In this document: positions 34,179 through 44,146 of the stretch, in pieces
Layout: the number at the start of each line of letters is the position of its first letter
Position numbering within the stretch: position 1 is the first letter of the stretch
Assembly: GCA_963605425.1 (NCBI GenBank)
Contig: CAVCUQ010000005.1
Location: forward strand, 9,873 to 73,872
Length of the DNA: 64,000 nucleotides
Origin: JAEELC01 sp963605425
GTDB lineage: Bacteria > Bacillota_I > Bacilli_A > Acholeplasmatales > Anaeroplasmataceae
Direction of reading: 5' to 3'
Made by a program: the position numbers and the translations under genes
Notes under the pieces: generated by a model
Told to the model about the DNA's origin: nothing
Databases searched by the model: none
Seen by the model: the letters and a program-made list of their open reading frames with translations, nothing else

Positions 34179-37100
34179 AGTTTATAGAAATGTAATGAGA
34201 ATATTTACAATTTTATCAATCTTTATCTTATCATTTACCACTTTAAAGAAAGCAATTGTTTTAGCTGAAGGAACAGGTGAACCAACTAAGGTTGAATTTT
34301 TAGATAATAGAGAAAATCAAATTACTGATTCAACTGTTACAATCAAGTCTGATTCAACTAAGGCTTACTTCTATGTAAAGATTTACGCTGAAAGCGGTAA
34401 ATTTAATGTTTATCTTGAAACAAGTGATGGTACATTACTTTCAAGTCAAAATGAATATACAGAGATTTCATCTAGTAGCATTTATGCAACTGGTGAAGTA
34501 GATACTGATAAAGGTTATGCACTTGTAAGTATTACTGTAGAAGTAGCTAAGAAAGTTAAAGATTATGTCCAAGTTGAAGACTGTCCTAACTACTTTTATG
34601 TAAGCTTAGTAAAAATTAATAATACTTCCTATAATAGAACACTTACTGTCAATTGTGAAAGTACATATATCTATGAAACTAAACAAAATGAAGTTGATAA
34701 AGGATATGTACTTAAGTTATATGAATCTATTACAAGTCAAACTCTTATCAATGATTCAAAGAGAGTTGATAATGGTAGAAATAGTGTTACAAAATTAGAT
34801 ATTAATTTATCTAGTAGTTATAATGCAAAAAGCCAAGCTTTAATTGCAAATAAGTTTGCAAACTATTATGTTTCAACTGAAGGTAAACAAGCATGGGATA
34901 ATAGCTTTAAGTATACATTAGGACTTGTTGAATACAACATGTATAGCGCTAATATTGCTAACCCTATTTATACAACAGCTTATATCACAAACACATGGTC
35001 AGGTTGGGATTCAGTAAAGCCAGGTAGAAATGCGGCATACGGAGACTCTTCTGATAATTGGAAATTAGATAATAATATTCTAACAAAGAATATCTTTGAA
35101 AAGAGTAACGGAACTCAAAACTGGCATGATCATACCTTTGTAACTAAAGATGGATCAGGTTCTATATATTATTTTGCAGAAAGCTCACTTGGTAATACAT
35201 ATTATCAAATAGATAATTCTACTTTAAATAATCCATATTTAACTATCACAAACTATAGTGGTGCTTACAATTATGCAAACTATATAGCTACTTGTGGAAA
35301 CTATGAATATACTGACACTGACTGGAAGGGAATATCATACAAGGCAAGTATTGATACTAACCGTAAACTTGATATGAAATCATGGTCAGCTAAGTCATTT
35401 ATAGCAGATACTACAGCCCCAACTGTTAGTGGAGCTTATCTTGTCAATTCAAACAAGAAGAAAAACTTTGCAAAAGGCGATAAGGTTCAAATTGCAGTTA
35501 GATTTAGTGAACCAGTTCAAGTACTTGATACTAAGAACTTAAAGATTCAATTAACTACTAATAGTTATAATGCAAATATTAATCCGGTTCGTTTTGATTA
35601 TAAATCAGGAAGCGGAACTTATACTTTAATATTTGAAGCCGAATCTAGCAGTTACTCAAGTAAAGAAGTTAATATTACTTCAATCAGTTCTATTGATTTT
35701 ATCAATGCAAATGGTGGAAGGGCTGATTCCCTTATTAGAGACTATTCATCTAGTCTTTATACAGGATTAAATAGTAAGAATAAGAATAGTCAAAATAATG
35801 CTTATTTAAAGAATGGTTATTATAGTGGTTATTCATATTCTACAAGTATTGAATATAATGTTGATACTAGAAGCCCTAAGGTTACAATTACTCCAAATAC
35901 TAAGATTTTAAGTAAAGAAAAGGATATTAGTATTCAATTTGGTAACGTAGGAACTAATGCAACTTTCTATTATAAGTTAATTAAAGAAGCAGATCTTGCA
36001 GGTTATACAGATGAAGATTATGAAAAAGATTTATCTGAACTAGATACAACAAGTGATCATATTATAAGTGATGGAAACAAAACTGGTAAGTATTATTTCT
36101 ATTATAAGATTGTAACTTATTACGGAGTTGAAGTTTCTAATAAAGATGATCTTACAAACACTAATAAAAAAGAAGATTATGCTCTTTTATATGATAATTC
36201 TGCACCAGTTTTAACTGATGAAAATGGAAATGTTAAAGATATATTCTATCATCAAAATAGTAAAGATGATAATAATAATATAAAGAATGATTCTTATGAT
36301 TTTACTGTTTATCTTAAAGATTTAGAAGAATCATATGTTGGCGGAAGTGGTAACTTTTGCCGTATTAAGAATATCTCATTTATATATTCAGAAAATGATT
36401 TTTCTTATAACTCTAATATTGGTTCGATAAATTTATATAGTGATTCTAGTACTTCATATGCAAAGATTAAATGTGATAGCACTAATAAATACAAATATAC
36501 ATTTACTATTTCATATGATATGATATCTGACACATTAGTCGATAAATCTAGACTATATTCTACTTTATATGTAGGTATTGAAGTTGAAGATACTTCAGGT
36601 AATATTTATACTTATACAAATCAAAATTTTGCAAAAGCTACTCTAAAATTTGATTCACGTACTAAATTAGCAGGTATATTCTCTTATCCTGATGAAGAAA
36701 ACAAAATTTATGGACTTGATGTTTATAAAAAAGGTTCAAGCGTTTCTTTTACTGCAGATAGCAGTGTAGATGTTACAGGTGGCACTTTTACTGCCTTGGT
36801 TTATAAAATCAGCTATTTATCTGATTCTAAGAAAACTCAAAGAGAACTTGTAAGTGATGATTCTAATGTTTACACATTTAGTTCTAGTGATAAAACAGCT
36901 ACAATTAAATTTAATCAAAGTGGTTATTATGAATATCAATTTGTATTAAATGATAAAGTATATTCTGAAGCAAATGAGATTTATATTGGATCAAGTATTG
37001 ATAACAATGAAACTAGTGATAAAACATATAATACTACTAATAGTGAAGTTGTGATTAATAATGTTTGGTCAACTAATTCACTAATGTATTATTACTATAA

Positions 37101-40100
37101 TGATTCAAGAGTAATTACAGAACGTTATAATGGTGTTGTTAACCCTCAAATGTTCTCATCTAAATCTTACTTACAACAATATATTAAATATTATGAATAT
37201 CAAGATTTATCTTATGTTATTACTACAAGTCAAATAGCTACAAGCTTAAATGGTTCAGCTAGTAGTACTTATCAAAAGGCTACCGGTGAGACACGTACAG
37301 CTTCAACAAATGAAATCTGGATTCGTTATAAAAAAGCAAGTTGGAATTATTCAAATTCCACTACTGAGTGGGTTTATTACTACTATGGTGAATATAATGG
37401 ATCTAATGATTATATTAATGTTTTAAATTTATCTCAAAATTTAAAGAATGCGATTAACTCTGTTGTTTCAACTATTGTATCTAAATGTTCTAATGTTAAT
37501 CTTGTAACTGAAGAATATTTAAATAATGGTGTACCAACACTTGCGAAGAACCAAGTTCACCCTGATAAAGAAGAAGCTAAGACTAGTAAATCTGGTATTA
37601 CTTTACAAAACGTAAACTTTGTTGGAGATGCTGGAATTTATTCCTCTTACAAGACTATTAAAGATAATAATTTCTATTATTTTTCTAATTATAAGTTTGT
37701 ATATACTCCATATACTAAATTCTATTATGCAAATGTAGTAGAAGGTAATAATTTCGTATTTACAAAAGATGACTTACAATCTCTTGATGTTACTGGTGAT
37801 AAAACTTTAAATCATATTCTTGAAAGTGGTACATATGTACTCATTGAAGTTGATGAAAATGGTATTTCAAAAACTTTCATGTATATTGTTAACTATAAAG
37901 ACGCACCAGGCTTAAATATTTCTTATTCATCTAAAACAACAACTGATGAGGAATTAACATTAAGTTATGCAAATAACGGTGAAAGATTTAACGCAACTAG
38001 TTTTGCAATAAAATCATTAGGTGATTCAGTTGATGATTATGCTTATGTAAGAGTTTCTACAAGAAATAGTGTTACAACTTATTATTCAACTGATTTTAAA
38101 GATGGTGAAATAGAAAAAGATCCTGTCTTACTTAAAGATGGTACTTATACAATCTTTGTATCAGATAGATTTGGTAATTCATATTCATTCACTGTCTCAG
38201 TTAATAGTAGTGACATTAAATATACATTCAATACGTATGATTCTGAATATGTAAGATTTACATGTGAATTAGAAGAAGATGATGTATTTAGCTTTAGTAT
38301 TTCTTTAAATGGTGAAGTAATTACTAATCAATATCAAAAATCTATTAAATTAACTAAATCAGGAACATATATCCTTGCCTTAAATGATATCTATGGTAAC
38401 TCAGTTAATGAAACTGTAGTACTTGAAAGAAAGAATCCAGAGGTTTCATGGTGGTATGTTTCAGGAAACTCTTATGAGAAATTTGATGAGACTAGTACAA
38501 CAGGAGCTATCATTGATAAGATTTCTACATCAAGTTATGAAATCTATACATCTAGCCGTGTTCAATTCCAATATACTGGTGACTATTCATATCAATTCTC
38601 TGATGGTGTAAATTACACACAATCTAGTTATTGGGGAAGCCAAAGAGTAACTATCACTAGTGAAGAATATTTTACAGTAAAGATTTATTATACTGATTAT
38701 GAGGAAGCTCAAGTCACTTATACAGTTATCTTTGATAAAGAAGCAGCTGATATTAAAGCTAGTGTTAATACAAACGAATATACTTATAAAGACTTAGAGA
38801 AGATATCAATAGGAGATTATAAGATTGATGATATCGGTTTTGATATTAAATCAACTGATTCATTTGGTATCTTAAATAATGGTCAAATTTTTTCTAAGAA
38901 TATTAATTTAAATGTTACTGATGATTCTGGTATTAAAGCTTTAACTATTACTTTAAATGGTAATGCTTTAACTTTAAGCGAAGAAATTCAAACTAAGATC
39001 TTAAATAAAGATAAGAGTATTAGTTTAATTCTAACTGAAATTGGTAAATATCAAATAACTGCGGTTGATAGACTTGGTAATGAATCTACATTTGCATTTG
39101 AAAATGTAGAACCTAACTATTTTGGTCTTCATCTTGATGATAATAAAGTAACATTAAATACTAACCCTGAAGAAGCTTTAGAAAAGTCTAGTTATGGTCA
39201 TGCATCAATTGTTTATTCATTTAATGAAATTGAACAAATAGTATATCTAATTGATGGAACATATTTTACTATTATTGTTAGAGACAATGCATTATATGTG
39301 CAATATCTAGGTAATGATGAACATGAAAACTATGGATTAATTGAAAAAACATTAATTAATGATATTACTACAAGTAGTGAATACACTGAACTTGATGTAG
39401 TTTCAATAGATGGAATTAAGTTATCATATAGAAAACTTGATGGTTCATTCTACTTTATGATTACCGCGTTAAACAGTAATGTTCATAATGTAGTTTCAAG
39501 AACAATCTCTGACTATTCATATGTACCTTTCTACAATAAGGTTGAATTATGTGGAAAATTATCTAGTCTTGACTTTGTTAATAGTGATAATAAAGCTGTT
39601 AATGTAAATGCTCTAAATGGTTATACTAATTTAGAATTTACAATTAGAAAATCAACTCTTGATTCTGACATCACAAAGATTGAATATGCCGAAAATTCAA
39701 CTAACAACTTTGATAATATTACTTTAAAAGAATTAGATTTAACTAGTGAATTTACATATTACGGTACTGATGATGGTTACTTTAAGTTTAAAGCAACTAA
39801 TAAATATGGTATGGTTACATCTTATATTATTAGAGTATTTAGACAATTACTTATCGAAGTGGATGCTAAATATAGTGATAATACTAAAATATCTTATATT
39901 CATGATGGAAGTAGTAGTTATTTCTCAAACAATAAGGTAGTAATTAGATCATTTGATTCTGATAGTAAGTTTACTATTGAAAAAGAATCAGAAGAAGTTA
40001 AATTTGATGTTACAAGAACTGATGATTATGCAGAAGTTACTATTTCAGGTAATGGCGTATATTTAGTTACAATCGTTGATAATGCAAATAACACAAGAAT

Positions 40101-41739
40101 ATTTAACGTAACAATATCAGATGATAGCTTTAACGTTACAAATGATATTTTCAAAGGATTAAGCAAAGATGCGCTTAAGGAATTATATTCTAAAGATTTA
40201 GTTTCTATTGATAAGTCTTTATTTGATACATATCAAATATATAGAGTAGAAATGGCTTATAAAGATGATGATTACTTAGTATATTATGATAATATCTCTC
40301 AAGAAAAGATTACTAATATTTCTCTTACAGATTTAGTTGGTTCTCTTGGAGATGGTGTATATAAGATTCGCTTTAGAAATATATGTGGTACTGAATGCTT
40401 AAAAGAAATTCATTATTCAGGAACATCTACTTTAAATGTAGAAAGAATGACTAGAAGTGATTTTGAATATAGTGCTTTAGATATTAATAAAATAGATGAA
40501 GGTGCTTATTCAAATAACTTAGTTCGCTTTAAGTCAACAGCTAAAACATATGATTTTAAGATCGATGGTAATAAGGTTGATTGTCCTTATGAATTATCAT
40601 TCCCTAAGACTACTGCAAGTGGTACTTATACTTATTCAGCTTCTTATGTTGATGAATATGGATTTAAGTATGAATTTACTGTTTACTTAATTAGACAAAA
40701 TGTAAATTATACATTATCTAAGGAACCTACTTCAATTAATGGAGTAAATACTGTAAATAGTAATTTCTATATTACATTTGATAGTGATTCTTATTCAGGT
40801 GATTATATCTTAGATAATTCAGCTATTTATACTTATAATAATAAAGACTTATTAACTAAAGATGGTACTTATTCATTTAATATAAGCGATAAAGCTGGTA
40901 ATGTTACATCATTTACTATTAAGAAGGATACAATTGTAGAGTTTACTGCATATGAATCCCAAACAAATAACACTGTGTATAATGGTTCTGTTTCAAATAA
41001 CGGAAATGTTGTTATAAGCGGTGCTCAAGGTGAATATGTAAAAGTTGTGAAAGCATGGCTTAATTCGGTTGAAAGAGATGTTTCATCAAGCTATAATGAT
41101 AATGGAAAGTGGGAACTATTAATTGAGGACTTAGTAGGTAATCAAACTTACTTTATGTTCTATATTTATACTCACACTATCTCAAGATTAGCTTACTCTA
41201 CACCTTACAATTATAAGTTTAAGACTATTCTTTACACAGATTTATCTGGTAATGCATCTAACTATATTGATAAGGTTATAGATAACACATATTATGATTC
41301 AATAACATTTGAAGAAAATGGTGAATATTATGTTGAAATGTTATCTAGTGCAACTAATCAAATTATCACATTTGAAATTAGTATTTCTAATTTAACTCCT
41401 GATGTTAAACTTGTTGGTGTTGAAAACGATGGTTCTACGAACAAAGACGTTACACTAACTGGTTATAAATTAGGTGATATCATTAGAATTTATAAAGACG
41501 GTACATTAACAAACACTATAACTGTTATTTCAGCAACTCAAGCTAGCCCTGTCATCAGTGAAAAGGGTGAGTACACTGTTGAAATTACTAATGAGGAAGG
41601 TAATGTAACTACACTACATTTTAGAAGACAATATACTGCGAATGCAGCTAGCTCAACTGTTATAGTTGTTGTGCTTTCAGTTATTGCCGTTGTATTATTT
41701 ATTGGTCTATTCTCTAGAAAAAGAGAAAAGATAGATTAG
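34171..41739 (+). CDS. Giant surface protein of the T4SS operon (2522 aa)
   Basis: The ATG at 34171 follows AAGGTGAT and overlaps the coupling-protein stop by 8 bases, so translation is coupled; the GTG at 34162 lies inside the ribosome site. An N-terminal signal segment (IFTILSIFILSFTTLKKAIVLA) is followed by about 2,440 extracellular residues, one C-terminal helix (about 2495-2514) and the tail SRKREKID. Many segments end with D-x-x-GN-x-x-x-F-x-[IV], as in Ig-like cell-adhesion domains (DRFGNSYSF, DRLGNESTF, DKAGNVTSF), and residues around 415 read as an Ig-like domain (DTTAPTVSGAYL). Gly/Ser/Tyr/Asn/Asp-rich composition fits a long beta rod. No enzymatic motif or sortase signal is seen. 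Confidence 0.88.
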   Translation: MNRVYRNVMRIFTILSIFILSFTTLKKAIVLAEGTGEPTKVEFLDNRENQITDSTVTIKSDSTKAYFYVKIYAESGKFNVYLETSDGTLLSSQNEYTEISSSSIYATGEVDTDKGYALVSITVEVAKKVKDYVQVEDCPNYFYVSLVKINNTSYNRTLTVNCESTYIYETKQNEVDKGYVLKLYESITSQTLINDSKRVDNGRNSVTKLDINLSSSYNAKSQALIANKFANYYVSTEGKQAWDNSFKYTLGLVEYNMYSANIANPIYTTAYITNTWSGWDSVKPGRNAAYGDSSDNWKLDNNILTKNIFEKSNGTQNWHDHTFVTKDGSGSIYYFAESSLGNTYYQIDNSTLNNPYLTITNYSGAYNYANYIATCGNYEYTDTDWKGISYKASIDTNRKLDMKSWSAKSFIADTTAPTVSGAYLVNSNKKKNFAKGDKVQIAVRFSEPVQVLDTKNLKIQLTTNSYNANINPVRFDYKSGSGTYTLIFEAESSSYSSKEVNITSISSIDFINANGGRADSLIRDYSSSLYTGLNSKNKNSQNNAYLKNGYYSGYSYSTSIEYNVDTRSPKVTITPNTKILSKEKDISIQFGNVGTNATFYYKLIKEADLAGYTDEDYEKDLSELDTTSDHIISDGNKTGKYYFYYKIVTYYGVEVSNKDDLTNTNKKEDYALLYDNSAPVLTDENGNVKDIFYHQNSKDDNNNIKNDSYDFTVYLKDLEESYVGGSGNFCRIKNISFIYSENDFSYNSNIGSINLYSDSSTSYAKIKCDSTNKYKYTFTISYDMISDTLVDKSRLYSTLYVGIEVEDTSGNIYTYTNQNFAKATLKFDSRTKLAGIFSYPDEENKIYGLDVYKKGSSVSFTADSSVDVTGGTFTALVYKISYLSDSKKTQRELVSDDSNVYTFSSSDKTATIKFNQSGYYEYQFVLNDKVYSEANEIYIGSSIDNNETSDKTYNTTNSEVVINNVWSTNSLMYYYYNDSRVITERYNGVVNPQMFSSKSYLQQYIKYYEYQDLSYVITTSQIATSLNGSASSTYQKATGETRTASTNEIWIRYKKASWNYSNSTTEWVYYYYGEYNGSNDYINVLNLSQNLKNAINSVVSTIVSKCSNVNLVTEEYLNNGVPTLAKNQVHPDKEEAKTSKSGITLQNVNFVGDAGIYSSYKTIKDNNFYYFSNYKFVYTPYTKFYYANVVEGNNFVFTKDDLQSLDVTGDKTLNHILESGTYVLIEVDENGISKTFMYIVNYKDAPGLNISYSSKTTTDEELTLSYANNGERFNATSFAIKSLGDSVDDYAYVRVSTRNSVTTYYSTDFKDGEIEKDPVLLKDGTYTIFVSDRFGNSYSFTVSVNSSDIKYTFNTYDSEYVRFTCELEEDDVFSFSISLNGEVITNQYQKSIKLTKSGTYILALNDIYGNSVNETVVLERKNPEVSWWYVSGNSYEKFDETSTTGAIIDKISTSSYEIYTSSRVQFQYTGDYSYQFSDGVNYTQSSYWGSQRVTITSEEYFTVKIYYTDYEEAQVTYTVIFDKEAADIKASVNTNEYTYKDLEKISIGDYKIDDIGFDIKSTDSFGILNNGQIFSKNINLNVTDDSGIKALTITLNGNALTLSEEIQTKILNKDKSISLILTEIGKYQITAVDRLGNESTFAFENVEPNYFGLHLDDNKVTLNTNPEEALEKSSYGHASIVYSFNEIEQIVYLIDGTYFTIIVRDNALYVQYLGNDEHENYGLIEKTLINDITTSSEYTELDVVSIDGIKLSYRKLDGSFYFMITALNSNVHNVVSRTISDYSYVPFYNKVELCGKLSSLDFVNSDNKAVNVNALNGYTNLEFTIRKSTLDSDITKIEYAENSTNNFDNITLKELDLTSEFTYYGTDDGYFKFKATNKYGMVTSYIIRVFRQLLIEVDAKYSDNTKISYIHDGSSSYFSNNKVVIRSFDSDSKFTIEKESEEVKFDVTRTDDYAEVTISGNGVYLVTIVDNANNTRIFNVTISDDSFNVTNDIFKGLSKDALKELYSKDLVSIDKSLFDTYQIYRVEMAYKDDDYLVYYDNISQEKITNISLTDLVGSLGDGVYKIRFRNICGTECLKEIHYSGTSTLNVERMTRSDFEYSALDINKIDEGAYSNNLVRFKSTAKTYDFKIDGNKVDCPYELSFPKTTASGTYTYSASYVDEYGFKYEFTVYLIRQNVNYTLSKEPTSINGVNTVNSNFYITFDSDSYSGDYILDNSAIYTYNNKDLLTKDGTYSFNISDKAGNVTSFTIKKDTIVEFTAYESQTNNTVYNGSVSNNGNVVISGAQGEYVKVVKAWLNSVERDVSSSYNDNGKWELLIEDLVGNQTYFMFYIYTHTISRLAYSTPYNYKFKTILYTDLSGNASNYIDKVIDNTYYDSITFEENGEYYVEMLSSATNQIITFEISISNLTPDVKLVGVENDGSTNKDVTLTGYKLGDIIRIYKDGTLTNTITVISATQASPVISEKGEYTVEITNEEGNVTTLHFRRQYTANAASSTVIVVVLSVIAVVLFIGLFSRKREKID

Positions 41740-41763
41740 ATATGGTGAGGGAGGAATTTAAAA

Positions 41764-42072
41764 ATGTTAAACACTATATTAGCTACATCAATCAGTCAAA
41801 ATGATTTAGACAGAGTCGTTGAACCAATTTTATCATTCTGTAAGGTATTAATTCCAACTATGCTTACAGTTGTTGGTACTGTTGGTGCAATTTGGGTAAT
41901 CTTACTATGCGTTAAGTTCTCAAGAGCAGATGATCCACAAGAACATGATAAAGCTAAAAAGGCTTTAAAAAATGCAATTGTTGGTTTCGTATTAATTTTC
42001 ATTCTATTAATCATGTTAAATGTTGGTGTTGAAGTTTTCACAGCTTGGTGGAAATCTTACCAAACAGCTTAG
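41764..42072 (+). CDS. VirB2-like pilin/T4SS pilin-like protein
   Basis: The 102-residue protein has two membrane helices (about 28-50 and 71-91) joined by a short charged loop, SRADDPQEHDKAKKALKNAI. The pattern of a 'DP...KAKK-A-x-x-NAIVGF' loop leading into the second helix is typical of T4SS pilin-like proteins in Gram-positive and mollicute conjugative elements. In those systems it is thought to form the channel or pilus. GGGAGGAAT precedes the ATG, 24 bases after the giant gene. The N-terminal leader is short, and processing is not predictable. Confidence 0.78.
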   Translation: MLNTILATSISQNDLDRVVEPILSFCKVLIPTMLTVVGTVGAIWVILLCVKFSRADDPQEHDKAKKALKNAIVGFVLIFILLIMLNVGVEVFTAWWKSYQTA

Positions 42073-42080
42073 GATTATAA

Positions 42081-42737
42081 ATGTTTAAAAATTATATAAG
42101 AATAGTATTAGGCCTTGCCTTAAGTCTTTTCTTATTTTGCTTATGTTCTTGCTTCGATCTTGGTTCATATAATGAAGGTTATACAACTCAAGACGGAACT
42201 AAACAGTGGAAAACTGATTACTACGACTATTTTCCAAATGTAATTATTTATAAAGATTTTAAAGCAACTTCATATAATATGAATTTATTCTATAACGAGG
42301 CTTCTTATAGTTCTAATCCTATCAGTGAAAATTGTCCGATAGAAGAAGATGCTTACGAAGCTATCGTTATACCAGTTGCAAAAGATCTAGTTATTGGTGA
42401 ATTTAGATTCTTTATTGAATCTAGCAAAAGTTGTGTATTAAACACTAGTTTCTATGTTTCTGACAGTGATATTACTATCTCATCTCAGGGTGATGATAGT
42501 AGTACTACTTCAGAAAACACTAAAAAACAATATATTGTTAATGGAAATCCTAGTAAATACACCATTACTTCTAGCAATAAATTTTCAGATACTAATGTTA
42601 AATTTTTATCTCAAGCAGATAAAACTGTAACTAAGGGTAAATATTTGATTTTCTTATTTGAAAATAATATTAGCGAGAACGATGAAAAATGTAATTTTAG
42701 ATTTACTAATGTTCTAATTAGTAATGTATCTAAGTAA
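42081..42737 (+). CDS. T4SS-operon lipoprotein (218 aa)
   Basis: A hydrophobic leader (IVLGLALSLFLFCLCSC) ends in a lipobox-like LCSC near Cys24, so the mature part is probably lipid-anchored outside. The mature 190 residues are Tyr/Ser/Asn-rich and beta-like, without a family I know. It sits between the pilin-like and VirB6-like genes, where other T4SS encode VirB7/VirB8-type subunits. There is no sequence evidence for VirB8. The ribosome site (TTAGGATTA) is modest. Confidence 0.75.
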   Translation: MFKNYIRIVLGLALSLFLFCLCSCFDLGSYNEGYTTQDGTKQWKTDYYDYFPNVIIYKDFKATSYNMNLFYNEASYSSNPISENCPIEEDAYEAIVIPVAKDLVIGEFRFFIESSKSCVLNTSFYVSDSDITISSQGDDSSTTSENTKKQYIVNGNPSKYTITSSNKFSDTNVKFLSQADKTVTKGKYLIFLFENNISENDEKCNFRFTNVLISNVSK

Positions 42738-42749
42738 AGGAGTGATAAT

Positions 42750-44135
42750 ATGTTCGATTGGTTTTGGAACTTCTTATATTCTATTTCAAAGAATATCTAT
42801 AGAATTATAGATGGTCTGATGAATGTTGCAAACATGATGTGCGGTATTGATCCTATCACTATAAATCAAGAAGAAACTGATTTAATTTCATATTTATTCA
42901 ATTCAAATAACGTGCAGTTTGCATTTAAAGCAACAGCTATAATTGGTTTTATTCTTGTAATATTACTATCGGTTATTGCAATTATTAGAACTGCAGTTAA
43001 AGAGAAGGTTGAAGATACTCCTGGTCAAATTTGTATCAAAGCATTTAAGGCAATTATTACTTTTATGTTTGTACCATTTTTGATGATTGTTATTGTAAAT
43101 TTATGTAATGTATTCATGATTGCCTTATATAAAGCCACTCTTGCAGGAAATACAACATTAGGTGACTTTATGTTTGTATCATTTGCCCAAGATTCTGATT
43201 ATGAGGCCGCAAACAATCTAGTTAAAGCATTCCCTAATACACAAGTATGGCTTAATACTGATACTGTAAGATCATATATAGATATAACTGAGTACAATTA
43301 TTTCTTTTCATGGCTTGCAGGTGTTGCAATTTTAGTTAATATTGCATGGAGCTTATTACTATTTGTAGATAGAGCTATTTCCCTTGTTATTCTTTATATC
43401 TTATCTCCTTTATCTATAGCTTCAACAGTTGTAGATGGTGGGGCTAGATTTAAGATGTGGAGAGACCAAACTTTGACTAAGTTTGCAGTAGGTTATGGTA
43501 CTATTATTGGACTTAATGTTTATTTACTTGTAATTAATGCGATTATCGGAGTTACATTCTTTGAAAATCAATGGCTTAATATGCTTGTAAAGATCCTATT
43601 TATTGTTGGCGGAGCTCTTTCAATGAAGAAGGCTATGGCTCTAGTTGGAAACCTTGTAACTCAAGGTGGTGGTTCTCAAGAATTAAGAGAGCAAGCTATG
43701 GGACGTGGTGCTTTAATGAAGAGTTTAGGTGGATTTGGTTCTGGAGTTTTATCTGCCGGATTTGGCGGAATGAAGGCTGCCTTACACCCAGCAGCTACAG
43801 CTAGAAATGTAGGTAGTGCTATTGCAAATAAATTCGGATTTGGCTCTTCAGGTGGTCAAAGCGAAGGAAACAAACAACTTGAGGCTCAAAATAAAACTAA
43901 TGAATTATTATCTAGCCTATTAAATGGTAACCATAATAATGCATCAGGTATTGGCGGAGGTTCAAACGCTGTTAAGAATGCTATCCAAAATAGCTCATCT
44001 AATGGCGGAGGAAGCGCTAATAATAACATTGTTAATTCAAACAATGATTTAAATGAAAAGACAAGCCAAGCTATAACTAATTCAAAACTTGATTCTAATG
44101 ATAAAGCAAATCAATCAAACCAAAATAAGAAGTAA
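42750..44135 (+). CDS. VirB6/TrbL-like polytopic T4SS membrane protein
   Basis: The 461-residue protein has about six membrane helices up to residue 305, including VIRTAVKEKVEDTPGQICIKAF-type loops and a long WLAGVAILVNIAWSLLLFVDRAISLVILYILSPLS segment. It resembles VirB6-type proteins of Gram-positive and mollicute conjugative elements. From about residue 330 the protein becomes soluble and rich in Gly, Asn and Ser (GGGSNAVKNAIQNSSSNGGG), probably disordered. VirB6 lines the inner-membrane channel with the ATPases. AAAGGAGTGAT sets the start, and virB4 follows after 11 bases. Confidence 0.82.
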   Translation: MFDWFWNFLYSISKNIYRIIDGLMNVANMMCGIDPITINQEETDLISYLFNSNNVQFAFKATAIIGFILVILLSVIAIIRTAVKEKVEDTPGQICIKAFKAIITFMFVPFLMIVIVNLCNVFMIALYKATLAGNTTLGDFMFVSFAQDSDYEAANNLVKAFPNTQVWLNTDTVRSYIDITEYNYFFSWLAGVAILVNIAWSLLLFVDRAISLVILYILSPLSIASTVVDGGARFKMWRDQTLTKFAVGYGTIIGLNVYLLVINAIIGVTFFENQWLNMLVKILFIVGGALSMKKAMALVGNLVTQGGGSQELREQAMGRGALMKSLGGFGSGVLSAGFGGMKAALHPAATARNVGSAIANKFGFGSSGGQSEGNKQLEAQNKTNELLSSLLNGNHNNASGIGGGSNAVKNAIQNSSSNGGGSANNNIVNSNNDLNEKTSQAITNSKLDSNDKANQSNQNKK

Positions 44136-44146
44136 GGAGATAAAAT

